From Salipiger pentaromativorans (GTDB taxonomy: Bacteria; Pseudomonadota; Alphaproteobacteria; Rhodobacterales; Rhodobacteraceae), in the NCBI RefSeq assembly GCF_024721115.1, contig NZ_JAMDHK010000009.1, positions 62,001 through 126,000 on the forward strand: 64,000 bases of DNA. Direction: 5' to 3'. Below the pieces are notes generated by a model, which was not told where the DNA came from, did no database searches, and was given only the letters and a program-made list of their open reading frames with translations. A program made the position numbers and the translations under genes. Below are positions 7,866-16,461 of the stretch, in pieces; within the stretch, counting starts at the first letter, position 1, and every line of letters starts with the position of its first letter.

Positions 7866-8184
7866 GTTCAAGTCCCCTTCAAAGCCATTTGGTCAGGCGA
7901 TCAGTTTGCACAGATTACAGCCGCGCGAAATATGATCTGCATCAATTTTCCAAAGACGGCTTCGAAGCTGACATGGGCCACACCTGGAGCCCGTGGCAAC
8001 CTCTCGAACACGCCTCGGCAGGGGGCGGTCTCGTATCCGCGGGCCAGACAGGTGTCATCGGCCCAGCGAGATGTTTCGGCGAGACCGCGGCGGCAAGGCC
8101 GCAACTTGCATTCCGGTGGCATTTCGCGGGATACGGCGGCGCAACACCCTCCTCTGGGCGGACCACTGAAAATCGGGTGCCTCA
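7866..8184. other. Divergent intergenic region between the lipoprotein and the Cys-rich gene
   Basis: A 319-bp gap with no convincing coding frame. The only clear element is the FNR-like box at 7932-7945. The rest shows no terminator, repeat or RNA gene that I can support. Confidence 0.6.
7932..7945. promoter_or_regulatory. FNR/CRP-family (FnrL-like) binding site
   Basis: ATGATCTGCATCAA matches the FNR consensus TTGAT-N4-ATCAA at nine of ten positions. It sits 67 bp upstream of the lipoprotein ATG (minus strand), a plausible activator position, and about 240 bp upstream of the Cys-rich gene. Rhodobacterales use FnrL with this consensus for low-oxygen control. Confidence 0.5.
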
Positions 8185-8709
8185 ATGCCTCAGACCGACC
8201 ATCTCAAGACCGATTGTTCAAAATGCGCAGCGCTTTGCTGCCTTGTGCTGGCCTTCGACAAGGGCAAGGATTTCGCCTTTTCCAAGAACCCCTGCGAGCC
8301 TTGCCGCAACCTTTCGGGGCACAGGTGCTCGATCCACGACAGGCTCACGCAGGAAGGGTTTTCGGGCTGCGTCGCCTATGATTGCCTGGGGGCCGGAAAC
8401 CGTGTCGTTCAGGAGGTATTCGCCGGCCAGTCCTGGCAGACGGATCCGCGCCTGACGCGGGTGATGATGGAAGCCTTCTCGGGCATGTGTGAGGTGCACA
8501 AGCGCATCGACCTGCTGCGCGTCGCCGGGACCCTGCCGCTGGACCCGCGCGAAGACCAGATACGCCGGGAGTTTCTCGAACGCCTCGAGGAGCACCGCTG
8601 GAGCGGGTCCGAGCTCAATGATTTCGAAGTGGGTCTGGCGCTGGAGATCGACATCTTCCTCCATGCGATCCGGAAATATCTGCCCGCAGGCTCCCCCATC
8701 GCATGGTGA
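8185..8709 (+). CDS. Cys-rich, probably metal-binding protein of unknown function
   Basis: A 174-residue soluble protein with no signal peptide. The first 60 residues contain nine cysteines in a conserved-looking layout: DCSKCAALCC, then NPCEPCRNL, HRCSIHD and GCVAYDCLGAG, with one more Cys in SGMCEVHKR. A cluster this dense suggests a zinc or iron-sulfur site. I have seen the same segment (DCSxCxxLCC...HRCxIHxxLxxxGFxGCxxYDCxGAG) at the front of pentapeptide-repeat proteins in other bacteria, but here the C-terminal part is a plain helical region without pentapeptides. It is alone on its strand, with a weak ribosome-binding site. Function unknown. Confidence 0.7.
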   Translation: MPQTDHLKTDCSKCAALCCLVLAFDKGKDFAFSKNPCEPCRNLSGHRCSIHDRLTQEGFSGCVAYDCLGAGNRVVQEVFAGQSWQTDPRLTRVMMEAFSGMCEVHKRIDLLRVAGTLPLDPREDQIRREFLERLEEHRWSGSELNDFEVGLALEIDIFLHAIRKYLPAGSPIAW

Positions 8710-8879
8710 TGGGCCGGAGCCGGAGCTTTGCCAAGCTGAACACCGCTGCCGTCCTTGCGCAGCCGGTCAGGCAGGGCGGGCGCCAACGGGCCCTTCGCGG
8801 CAACGCCGGATGCCTTCCGCGTTCGTGACTTGGTCTGCCGGGCCTTTGAGCGCAGCACAACGCTCTGCACGAATCCAAA

Positions 8880-8905
8880 GCGCCCCGCAGCATCCTGCGG
8901 GGCGC
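8880..8905 (-). terminator. Hairpin terminator downstream of the 8931-11090 gene
   Basis: GCGCCCCGCAG at 8880-8890 pairs perfectly with CTGCGGGGCGC at 8895-8905 around a 4-base loop. On the minus strand it is followed by a short TTTG run. It lies 26 bp after the stop of the minus-strand gene and could also end transcription from the plus-strand Cys-rich gene. Confidence 0.75.
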
Positions 8906-8930
8906 GTCTTTGTCGTAGCAGGCGAAGAGA

Positions 8931-11090
8931 TCAGTCCAGCTTGAAGGACCAGAAGAAGGTCTCGCCCGAGCTGTCGTCCACGCCGTCGTTGTCGGTCGAA
9001 ACATAGACGGTGCCGTCTGCGGCAATCGCCAGACCCTCGATCTTGTCGACCACATAGCCGTTCCAGCTTTGCAGGTCGGGGATCAGGTCGCGGACCTCTT
9101 CCTTGGTGACCACCGGCAGCTCTTCACCGATCTTGCCCGGCACCATCTCGGCGGCGGGGATGCGGTAGATCTTCTTGGTCACCGCGGCTGCGCCGATCTG
9201 GTTGTCGCGCTCGATCACGTAGAACCAGTCACCATGCGCCACGATCTCGGACAGGCCGACCCAGCCGGTGGCGGGCTCTGCCTTGGGGTAGAGCACGGCG
9301 CCCCATTCCTTGGTGTCGGTGTTGTAGGAGACAAGCTTCACGTGGTTCTTGGGGTCGCCGCCCCATTCACGCTGCACCGCCATCCACAGCACGTCGCCGA
9401 CCTTGGTGATGCCTTCGAAGCCGAAGCGCTTTTCACCGGCCAGCAGCTCGGCGGGCAGGCCCAGCTCTTCCTTGATCGCGCCCTTGGCGTTCACGTGGTA
9501 GAGCGCATGCGGGATCACGCGGTCGGTACGGCCCTCGGAAGCAACCCAGAAACCGCCCTCGCCGTCGGTGGTGATGCCTTCCATGTCGAGCTTCTGCGCC
9601 GGATAGCCCGCGCGGGTCACGCGCAGCGCCTTGGTGATCTTCGCCGGGGTCTGCGACGGGTCGATGGTGAAGATCGTCGGCTGGTAGCCGTAGAAGCTGT
9701 CGTTGACCGCATAGACCATGCCGTCCTCGCCCGCGACCATGCCCGAGATCGCGCCCCAGCCAATCAGCTCATCAGCCCCGGCGGAGGTCAGCGTCGGGTA
9801 TTGTGCGGCACCCTCGGCATATTCGTAAAGCATCACATGGCTGCGCACGCCACCGTCTTCGATCAGGTCGGCCTCGTTCGCGGTGGCCAGCAGGTTGCGG
9901 CCGGGGATCGCGACGGCGCCTTCCGGGGCGATGCCCGACGGCAGGATCTGCTTGAGCACCGGCGCCGCAGGGTCGGTCATGTCATAGACGCCGACCACCG
10001 AGCCGCGCTCGGACAGCAGGAACATGAAGGGCGTGCCGCCGAAGGTGGCGACTTCCATGCCCTCGGGTTCCACACCCTTGGCGTCGGAGCGTTTGTCCGG
10101 GTAGTGGCCGGCCTCGATCACCGCGTATTCGAAGCTGGTGCCCGCCTCGTAAACCTCGGTGCCGTCCTTGTTGAACACGGTGAAGCCGCGCGAGCCGCCG
10201 TCCATGTCGCCTTCGTTGGCGATGGCGAAATGGCTGTCGTCGATCCACTGCACCGAGTCGGGTTCGCGCAGGCGGCCCGGCTGGCTTTCGGTGAAGATCA
10301 GCGCGCCGCGCTCGTCGGTGGCGTCGATGCCGGTCAGGTCAACGGACCCGGCGGAGAAATGCGACAGCACCTCGCCGGCCTTGTTCAGCACCACCATGTG
10401 GTTGTTTTCCTGCATGGTGACGACGATCTCGCCCAGATCGTTCACATCGACGAATTCGGGCTCGGGATCTTCCGGCGCGATCTCGGCGAGGCCGGTCACA
10501 TCGGCTTTCACCAGGCTGTCGCATTGCGCCATGCCGTCGGCCAGATCGAGGATCGCCACGTAACCGGCGGGCATCTGCGGCACGCGGCCGTCGCCCAGAT
10601 CCTCGTCGCGCTCGTTCTCGATGGCGATGGTGACAAAGCTGCCGTCCTTGGCGAGCGCCACCGAATCCGGCTGGCCGCCGAGATCGCATTCGCCCGCGAC
10701 CTCACCCGACAGCGCGTCGAGCACCACCAGCTTGCCCGACGGATCGGTGTAGCTTTCCGAGGTGTTCACGCCGACAAAGGCGGTGGTGCCGAGGATCGCG
10801 ACCGAGGTCGGCTCGCCGCCCATGTCGATGTTGCCCAAGGGTTTCGGCGCCTTGGGGTCGGTGATGTCGATACGGCCGATCACACCCAGCGGGCTGTCGG
10901 TATAGACCAGGGTCATGCCGTCTTCGGTGGCATAGATGATCTCGGCCGAGGTTTCGCGGGCGGTGTCTTCGCCTTCGGCCATGTTGAGCGGCGTGGCAAA
11001 GCTGGCAATGCGGTTGAAATTCATCTCGGCGGCGGCGGCATGTGCCGACAGCGCGAGCGCCGAGGTGAGGCAGATCGTGCGGAATGTCAT
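8931..11090 (-). CDS. Exported choice-of-anchor-I / esterase-like phytase family protein
   Basis: A 719-residue exported protein with the signal peptide MTFRTICLTSALALSAHAAAAE. Residues about 25-400 form repeated beta-propeller-like blades (GRIDITDPKAPKPLGNID; KLVVLDALSGEVAG; YVAILDLADG), typical of choice-of-anchor I proteins. Residues about 415-719 match the phytase-like esterase domain, with ISGMVAGEDGMVYAVNDS, KLDMEGITTDGEGGFWVASEG and a conserved FGFEGITKVGDVLWMAVQ. This domain is associated with phosphoester or nucleic-acid turnover, probably in the periplasm or outside the cell. The ATG at 11090 follows a GGGGAC site, and earlier in-frame codons add no signal peptide. It is monocistronic with a terminator. 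A phosphate-scavenging role is an inference. Confidence 0.85.
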   Translation of the reverse strand: MTFRTICLTSALALSAHAAAAEMNFNRIASFATPLNMAEGEDTARETSAEIIYATEDGMTLVYTDSPLGVIGRIDITDPKAPKPLGNIDMGGEPTSVAILGTTAFVGVNTSESYTDPSGKLVVLDALSGEVAGECDLGGQPDSVALAKDGSFVTIAIENERDEDLGDGRVPQMPAGYVAILDLADGMAQCDSLVKADVTGLAEIAPEDPEPEFVDVNDLGEIVVTMQENNHMVVLNKAGEVLSHFSAGSVDLTGIDATDERGALIFTESQPGRLREPDSVQWIDDSHFAIANEGDMDGGSRGFTVFNKDGTEVYEAGTSFEYAVIEAGHYPDKRSDAKGVEPEGMEVATFGGTPFMFLLSERGSVVGVYDMTDPAAPVLKQILPSGIAPEGAVAIPGRNLLATANEADLIEDGGVRSHVMLYEYAEGAAQYPTLTSAGADELIGWGAISGMVAGEDGMVYAVNDSFYGYQPTIFTIDPSQTPAKITKALRVTRAGYPAQKLDMEGITTDGEGGFWVASEGRTDRVIPHALYHVNAKGAIKEELGLPAELLAGEKRFGFEGITKVGDVLWMAVQREWGGDPKNHVKLVSYNTDTKEWGAVLYPKAEPATGWVGLSEIVAHGDWFYVIERDNQIGAAAVTKKIYRIPAAEMVPGKIGEELPVVTKEEVRDLIPDLQSWNGYVVDKIEGLAIAADGTVYVSTDNDGVDDSSGETFFWSFKLD

Positions 11091-11185
11091 GGAATGTCCC
11101 CTGTTGGTTCCGCGCATCGCCTTGGAACCCGAGGGTAACGCCCGTGTGACACCGCTGTTACAGATTTGCGAAAGCCCCCAGCTTT

Positions 11186-11974
11186 TCAGCCCAGCAGGGT
11201 GGCGGTCATGTCGCTTTCGGGGTGTGCCAGCCCGTCGATGACATTGAAATGATGTCTTTGCGGGTCGATGACCAGCCCGCAGCCCCAGCCCTCCGCCAGC
11301 CAGCGCGCCTGGTCGATGAAGGCCGGGCGTTCCTCCGCTCCGACCCAGACGGTCACGGGCACCTCCGGCGCGGCCATGGCCAGCGGGCTTTCGGCCCAGG
11401 CCTCTGCCGCGTCGAGCCTCAGCTTGGCGTTCATGCCCGTCTGCATCAGCGGTCGCAGATCCGCGAGCGGCGAGATCGGCATCACATGGTCGATCCGTTC
11501 CGCCACTGGCTCCGGCAGCAGGCCCGGCGCCAGCATGCGCGCGACCAGATGGCCGCCCGCCGAATGGCCCGCCAGCCGCAGCGGTCCCGGCACCTCTGCC
11601 GCCGCAACGGTTACCGCCTGCGCGATCTGCCGGGTGATCTGCGCAATCCGCACCGTCGGGCAAAGATCGTAAGAGGGCAGCGCCACTGCCCAGCCGCGCG
11701 CCACCGCCCCCGCTGCCAGATGCGACCAGTCCTCGCGCCCGAAGGCCATCCAATAGCCGCCATGCACAAAGACCATCAGCCCGCGCGGTGCGTCGTCGGG
11801 CAGGAACAAATCCAGCGCCTCGCGCGCGCCGCTGCTATAGGGCAGCCCGCTTCGCAGCCGCCCTTGTGCCGCCCGCTCCGCGCGATAGGCCGCCGCCGCG
11901 GCGGCCCAGCGAGGGGGATAGGTTTCGGCCTGCGGAATATGGGGGCCGTTTGCATAGGCGTCGCTCAGGTCCAT
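11186..11974 (-). CDS. Alpha/beta hydrolase, kynurenine formamidase/arylesterase-like
   Basis: A 262-residue cytoplasmic alpha/beta hydrolase. The oxyanion-hole motif HGGYW (FVHGGYWMAFGREDW) and the nucleophile elbow GHSAGGH (Ser in LAGHSAGGHLVA) are the two signatures of the kynurenine formamidase/AFMID branch. The C-terminal His lies in RHHFNVIDGLAHPES, with the acid residue likely in VGAEERPAF. It would hydrolyse a small ester or formamide; N-formylkynurenine is one candidate, but no tryptophan-catabolic gene is adjacent. It is divergent from gabD, with 81 bp between the starts, and stands alone. Confidence 0.85.
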   Translation of the reverse strand: MDLSDAYANGPHIPQAETYPPRWAAAAAAYRAERAAQGRLRSGLPYSSGAREALDLFLPDDAPRGLMVFVHGGYWMAFGREDWSHLAAGAVARGWAVALPSYDLCPTVRIAQITRQIAQAVTVAAAEVPGPLRLAGHSAGGHLVARMLAPGLLPEPVAERIDHVMPISPLADLRPLMQTGMNAKLRLDAAEAWAESPLAMAAPEVPVTVWVGAEERPAFIDQARWLAEGWGCGLVIDPQRHHFNVIDGLAHPESDMTATLLG

Positions 11975-12055
11975 GGCTTTTCTCCGGTCTGGTACTAGAC
12001 TTTCGTGCTATCTGATGCTCTGCCCGGTGCAGCAGCGAAATTCTAGGAGGATGTC

Positions 12056-13537
12056 ATGCTCGATCACACCGCCACCAACCTTGCCGCCCGTCTCGACGAT
12101 CCGAGCCTCCTCAAGACCCAGGCCTATGTGAACGGTGCCTGGATCGACGGCGCCTCCGGTACGTTCGAGGTGACCAACCCGGCCCGTGGCGACGTGATCG
12201 CCGAGGTTGCCGACCTGTCCCGCGCGCAGGTGGCCGAGGCCATCGACGCCGCCTATGCCGCGCAGAAAGACTGGGCGGGCTGGACCGCCAAGGAGCGCGC
12301 GGTGGTGATGCGCAAGTGGTTCGATCTGATGATGGCGAACCAGAAGGATCTGGCCACCATCCTTACCGCCGAGCAGGGCAAGCCGCTGACCGAGGCCATG
12401 GGCGAGATCTCCTATGGCGCCAGCTTCATCGAGTTCTTCGGTGAAGAGGCCAAGCGCATCTATGGCGAGACCATCCCCGGCCACCAGCGCGACAAGCGCA
12501 TCATGGTGATCAAGCAGCCCATTGGCGTGGTGGCCTCGATCACGCCGTGGAACTTCCCCAACGCGATGATCACCCGCAAGGCCGGCCCGGCGCTGGCCGC
12601 GGGTTGCAGCTTTGTCGCCCGTCCCGCCGAGGACACGCCGCTCTCGGCGCTGGCGCTGGCGGAGCTGGCCGCGCGCGCGGGCATCCCGGCGGGCGTGTTC
12701 AACGTGGTGCCCGGCACCGCCGCTTCGGAGATGGGCAAGGAGTTCTGCGAGAACGGCAAGGTGCGCAAGATCACCTTCACCGGCTCGACCCAGGTGGGCC
12801 GCATCCTGCTGCGTCAGGCCGCCGATCAGGTGATGAAATGCTCGATGGAGTTGGGCGGCAACGCGCCCTTCATCGTGTTCGACGATGCCGATCTGGATGC
12901 CGCCGTGGAAGGCGCCATCATGTGCAAGTTCCGCAACAACGGCCAGACCTGCGTCTGCGCCAACCGCATCTATGTGCAGGCCGGTGTCTATGACGCCTTT
13001 GCCGAAAAGCTGACGGCGGCGGTGGCCAGGATGAAGGTGGGCGACGGGCTGGAAGAGGGCACCGACCTCGGCCCGCTCATCAACCAGGATGCCATCGCCA
13101 AGGTGCAAGACCACATCGCCGACGCCAAGGCCAAGGGCGCGCAGGTGGTGCTGGGCGGTGGCGACGTGGTGCAGGGGCCGGGCAATTACATCGCGCCCAC
13201 CATCGTGACCGGCGCCACCAAGGAGATGATGTTCTCGACCGACGAGACCTTCGGCCCGCTGGCACCGCTCTTCAAGTTCGAGACCGAGGACGATGTGATT
13301 GCGCTGGCCAATGACACGATCTTCGGTCTGGCCTCGTATTTCTATGCCAAGGATCTGAGCCGGGTCTACAAGGTGGCCGAGGCGCTGGAATACGGCATCG
13401 TCGGGGTGAACACCGGCATCATCTCGACCGAGGTGGCGCCGTTTGGCGGCGTCAAGCAATCGGGCCTTGGCCGCGAGGGCAGCCACCACGGCATCGACGA
13501 TTTCCTTGAAATGAAATACGTCTGCCTGAGCGTATGA
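12056..13537 (+). CDS. gabD: NAD(P)-dependent succinate-semialdehyde dehydrogenase
   Basis: A 493-residue aldehyde dehydrogenase. VASITPWNFPNAMITRK holds the catalytic Asn, MELGGNAPFIVFDDADLD the general-base Glu, and the nucleophile is the first Cys of NNGQTCVCANR; the CVCANR form is typical of GabD, where the second Cys allows redox control. It ends with the usual GLGREGSHHGIDDFLEMKYVC. It oxidises succinate semialdehyde to succinate, linking GABA and polyamine breakdown to the TCA cycle. The ATG follows TAGGAGG. The downstream small gene overlaps its stop (ATGA), suggesting co-expression. Confidence 0.93.
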   Translation: MLDHTATNLAARLDDPSLLKTQAYVNGAWIDGASGTFEVTNPARGDVIAEVADLSRAQVAEAIDAAYAAQKDWAGWTAKERAVVMRKWFDLMMANQKDLATILTAEQGKPLTEAMGEISYGASFIEFFGEEAKRIYGETIPGHQRDKRIMVIKQPIGVVASITPWNFPNAMITRKAGPALAAGCSFVARPAEDTPLSALALAELAARAGIPAGVFNVVPGTAASEMGKEFCENGKVRKITFTGSTQVGRILLRQAADQVMKCSMELGGNAPFIVFDDADLDAAVEGAIMCKFRNNGQTCVCANRIYVQAGVYDAFAEKLTAAVARMKVGDGLEEGTDLGPLINQDAIAKVQDHIADAKAKGAQVVLGGGDVVQGPGNYIAPTIVTGATKEMMFSTDETFGPLAPLFKFETEDDVIALANDTIFGLASYFYAKDLSRVYKVAEALEYGIVGVNTGIISTEVAPFGGVKQSGLGREGSHHGIDDFLEMKYVCLSV

Positions 13538-13902
13538 GCCCGGCGCGCGAGGATTTTCTCGCGTCCGACCCGGCACCGGGCGAGGAGCAGCTCCTTGCCT
13601 GGCTCAATGCCGCGCATCGTGGCGGCGGCACGCCCTGGCTGACCCGCGATCAGGCGCAGGCGCTGGCGCGCTATGCGCTGACACGCGGCGAGGGGGTCCG
13701 CATGATGGAGGCCGCCGCCTTCACCATGCACGAACCGCCGCGCGACATCGCGTGGGAGATCCTCGGTGCCGATGCGCCCGGCGAGAACTGGGACGATCAT
13801 CGCGACCCGGACAGGGCCTTTGCCCTGTTCCAGAGCAAGCTGCGGCTTGCCGAACGCGACGGCGCCCGGCTGCAATACAAGCTCTGGCTCGGGCATCCCT
13901 GA
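13534..13902 (+). CDS. Hypothetical protein coupled to gabD
   Basis: A 122-residue soluble, acidic protein starting with an ATG overlapping the gabD stop. It contains REDFLASDPAPGEEQLLAWLNAAHRGG, LTRDQAQALARYALTRGEGVRMMEAAAF and an aromatic C-terminus RLQYKLWLGHP. It is predicted mostly helical, with no signal peptide or membrane segment. I recognise no named family. Its translational coupling to gabD and coding-like composition support a real gene. The roseobacter-type intergenic element follows the stop directly. Confidence 0.7.
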   Translation: MSPAREDFLASDPAPGEEQLLAWLNAAHRGGGTPWLTRDQAQALARYALTRGEGVRMMEAAAFTMHEPPRDIAWEILGADAPGENWDDHRDPDRAFALFQSKLRLAERDGARLQYKLWLGHP

Positions 13903-13909
13903 CACGCCT

Positions 13910-13941
13910 TCATCTTTCCGGAAAATACTCCCGCCGGAGGC
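13910..13941 (-). repeat. Recurrent intergenic element (GAGTATTTTCCGGAAAGATGA type)
   Basis: Read on the minus strand this stretch contains CTCCGGCGGGAGTATTTT and then CCGGAAAGATGA. A close relative lies at 20017-20040 (GAGTATTTGCGGAAAGATGAA), with weaker ones at 2289-2312 and on the minus strand at 40890-40915. The motif lies right after gene ends and contains a small CCGGCGGG / TTCCGGAAA dyad. I know such elements to be common after genes in roseobacter genomes. Confidence 0.5.
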
Positions 13942-14150
13942 GTCCGGTCCCGCCACGCGGTACGTTGCCGGGCCGCAGGCACCCCCTTGCCAAATCGCGC
14001 GCGAGGCAGCATCGTCCGTTCCGGGCAGGCGATGGCGTCGCCGGTGCCGAATAGGCACGCCCGACCTCACCCGTCCTGAACGCCGGGATCTTGCTTTGCC
14101 AGCGCGGCAGGGTCGGATTCCGCCCGCCGCGCCTTCGAAGGAGGGCCGAA

Positions 14151-15353
14151 ATGGACCGCCCCGCATTTTACCGTTTTCATCAGGGGCCGCGCGTGCTGCC
14201 CTTTACGTCCGAGGAATACGACGCCCGCCTTGCCGGGCTGCGCGCCATTATGGACGAGATGGGCGCCGAGGCCGTGGTGCTGACCTCGATGCACAATATC
14301 GCCTATTACTCGGGCTTTCTTTATTGCAGCTTCGGACGCCCCTATGCGCTGGTGGTGACCGAAACCGAGAGCGTCACGATCTCGGCGGGCATCGACGCCG
14401 CGCAGCCCTGGCGGCGCTGTCATGGCGACAACATCACCTATACCGACTGGGCGCGGCATAATTACTGGCGTGCCATCCTCTCGGTCACCGGCGAGGGCAA
14501 ATCCATCGGTTACGAGGCCGACCACCTGACGCTGGCGCAGCGCGAGCTGCTGGAGGATTTCCTGTCGCCCGCCGTCACCGTCGACATCGCCGCCGCGACC
14601 ATGCGGCAGCGGATGCACAAATCCCCCGCCGAGATCGCGCTGATCCGGCAGGGCGCGCAGGTTGCCGATGTCGGCGGCTACGCGATCCGCGACGCGGTGC
14701 GCGCGGGCCTGCGCGAGATCGACGTGGCGATGGCGGGTCGCGACGCGATGGAGCTGGAGATCGCCAAACGCTTTCCCGAGGCCGAATATCGCGACACCTG
14801 GGTCTGGTTCCAGTCCGGCATCAACACCGACGGGGCGCATAACCCGGTGACGGGCCGGGTGCTGGAACGCGGCGATATTCTCTCGCTCAACGCCTTCCCG
14901 ATGATCTCGGGCTATTACACGGCGCTGGAGCGCACCATGTTCGTTGGCGAGGTCGATGTCGCCTCACTGAAGATCTGGGAGGCCAATGTCGCGGCGCATG
15001 AGTATGGCATGAGCCTGCTGAAACCGGGGGTGAGCTGCGCCGCCGTCACCGAGCAGATCAACGCCTTCTTCGCCGAGCGCGATCTGCTGCAATACCGCAC
15101 TTTCGGCTATGGCCACAGCTTCGGCGTGCTGTCGCATTACTACGGGCGTGAGGCGGGGCTGGAGCTGCGCGAGGATATCGACACGGTGCTGGAGCCCGGC
15201 ATGGTGATCTCGATGGAGCCGATGCTGACGATTCCCGAGGGCACCCCCGGCGCGGGCGGCTATCGCGAGCACGACATTCTGGTGATCACCGAGGACGGCA
15301 GCGAGAACATCACCGGCTATCCCTACGGGCCTGGGTTCAACGTGGTGGGCTGA
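14151..15353 (+). CDS. Creatinase (creatine amidinohydrolase), M24 family
   Basis: A 400-residue protein of the pita-bread (M24) fold. The N-terminal creatinase domain (residues about 1-155) contains NIAYYSGFLYCSFGRPYALVVT and the C-terminal domain GINTDGAHNPVTGR, which holds the catalytic His of creatinase. Metal-binding Asp/Glu residues of true aminopeptidases are not conserved, which favours creatinase over prolidase. The reaction is creatine + water to sarcosine + urea, in the cytoplasm. The length agrees with characterised creatinases, about 400 residues. I chose the ATG at 14151 behind AGGAGGG. It is followed by a strong terminator, so it appears to be transcribed alone. Confidence 0.88.
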   Translation: MDRPAFYRFHQGPRVLPFTSEEYDARLAGLRAIMDEMGAEAVVLTSMHNIAYYSGFLYCSFGRPYALVVTETESVTISAGIDAAQPWRRCHGDNITYTDWARHNYWRAILSVTGEGKSIGYEADHLTLAQRELLEDFLSPAVTVDIAAATMRQRMHKSPAEIALIRQGAQVADVGGYAIRDAVRAGLREIDVAMAGRDAMELEIAKRFPEAEYRDTWVWFQSGINTDGAHNPVTGRVLERGDILSLNAFPMISGYYTALERTMFVGEVDVASLKIWEANVAAHEYGMSLLKPGVSCAAVTEQINAFFAERDLLQYRTFGYGHSFGVLSHYYGREAGLELREDIDTVLEPGMVISMEPMLTIPEGTPGAGGYREHDILVITEDGSENITGYPYGPGFNVVG

Positions 15354-15369
15354 CCGCCGCGCGGCAGAG

Positions 15370-15400
15370 GCGCCTGACGGGATCCGTCAGGCGCATTTCT
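15370..15400 (+). terminator. Rho-independent terminator of the creatinase gene
   Basis: GCGCCTGACGG at 15370-15380 pairs with CCGTCAGGCGC at 15384-15394 with a 3-base loop, followed by ATTTCTT. It lies 16 bp after the creatinase stop. Confidence 0.88.
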
Positions 15401-15666
15401 TCTGCCAGATCTTCGAATCTGTCGCGAACCGGGTCTTGGGCGCAGTCGCGATCCGAGCGCGGTTCGGCGACCGTCTCAAAGCCGCTGCGCCAATGGGATA
15501 CCGCTGCGCCGGTATCGGCCTGAAGCGCCTTGCGCGCGGGGCGTGGGCGACACGATGCGAAGGAGCCCGAATCACGACACCTTCCATATTGTCTGGATGG
15601 AAGGTGTCGCAGGGTTTTGTTGCGCTTGCGCTTAGGGGTAGACGCTTGTTGGGCGTATGTGACCGC
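15395..15666. other. Non-coding gap between convergent genes, with a long perfect hairpin
   Basis: There is no supportable coding frame in these 272 bp. The only structured element is the 13-bp inverted repeat at 15575-15609. A small RNA could be encoded here, but I see no clear promoter. Confidence 0.5.
15575..15609. repeat. Perfect 13-bp inverted repeat (hairpin or operator)
   Basis: CGACACCTTCCAT at 15575-15587 and its exact complement ATGGAAGGTGTCG at 15597-15609 surround a 9-base loop. On the plus strand the next bases are CAGGGTTTTGTTG, so it could act as a terminator of a plus-strand transcript, but no gene ends just before it. Confidence 0.7.
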
Positions 15667-16227
15667 TCAGGAGCCGAAACTTGCCATGGCGGCAAAGTCC
15701 ATCGCTTCGAGCAGCGTCTTGCGGGTCTCCGCGTCCGGCCCCTCGACCTGGATCAGAATCCGGTTGGCGATCAGCCCCATGGTCTGGTCGTCCTGGATGG
15801 CGAATTTCTGGCGCCCGATCCGGTCGGTCTTCAGCCCCATCGCGCCGGCATTGGTGATCATTGCCGACATGCTGGCGACGATCGGATTATCCGCGAACAT
15901 CTGGATGCGATAGCTCTCGCCGCCCGGTGCGACGTAATCGGCCTCGGCCGCCACGCCGCCGCCCATCATCGTCATGGCCGCATTCGCCTCGTCGTTGACC
16001 TCACGCGTCCAGCCTTCGGGCGCTTCGGGCAGGAAGGCGCCAAGCGCGTCGGTCTTCATCTCCAGAAGCTTGGAGCGGGCGAAGTCCAGCTCTTCGAGCG
16101 CATATTGCACATCGCCCGATTCATAGGCCTCGATGGCCGATTGCAGCGTGTCGGTGATCTCGTCGGCCAGTGCCGGTGCGGCAAGGCAGAGGCTGAAGGG
16201 AAGGGCAAGAAGAATGCGGGGGGACAT
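15667..16227 (-). CDS. Exported protein of unknown function
   Basis: A 186-residue protein with the signal peptide MSPRILLALPFSLCLAAPALADE. Residues about 25-60 form a helical pair (TDTLQSAIEAYESGDVQYALEELDFARSKL) resembling a TPR-like hairpin. The rest is an alpha/beta domain with PEGWTREVNDEANAAMTMMGGG and ESYRIQMFADNPIVASMSAMI. It is likely periplasmic. I cannot name the family, although the layout recurs in Rhodobacterales hypothetical proteins. The ATG at 16227 is chosen because it starts exactly at the signal peptide. It is transcribed alone and divergent from 16462. Confidence 0.75.
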   Translation of the reverse strand: MSPRILLALPFSLCLAAPALADEITDTLQSAIEAYESGDVQYALEELDFARSKLLEMKTDALGAFLPEAPEGWTREVNDEANAAMTMMGGGVAAEADYVAPGGESYRIQMFADNPIVASMSAMITNAGAMGLKTDRIGRQKFAIQDDQTMGLIANRILIQVEGPDAETRKTLLEAMDFAAMASFGS

Positions 16228-16328
16228 GGGAAGCCTTTGTCTTAGAATGATCTGTGGCCGCACGATGCCGGAGAGCCGGGCCATCGGCAAGGTGCGGAAA
16301 TCCCGACCGTGCCGCGGTTTCGCGCAGG

Positions 16329-16368
16329 GGCGCCCCGCCGCGCCGGCCCGTGGCGGAGGCGGGGCGCC
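16329..16368 (+). other. GC-rich hairpin in the 5' region of the 16462 gene
   Basis: GGCGCCCCGCC at 16329-16339 pairs perfectly with GGCGGGGCGCC at 16358-16368 around an 18-base loop, followed by TTGGCGTTTT. It sits between divergent genes, about 93 bp upstream of 16462. It may be an upstream terminator or a 5'-UTR structure. No riboswitch class is recognised. Confidence 0.45.
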
Positions 16369-16461
16369 TTGGCGTTTTCCGCCGGGCAGAGGTTGATTTT
16401 CGTGGCGTGACGGGTCAGGTGAAGAGCGGGTTCACGGACGGCCCGGCCTCAGGGAGCGCAG

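Noticed and set aside
14151-15353. Xaa-Pro aminopeptidase/prolidase for the M24 protein
   Set aside because: The GINTDGAHNPVT segment and loss of the dinuclear metal ligands match creatinase.
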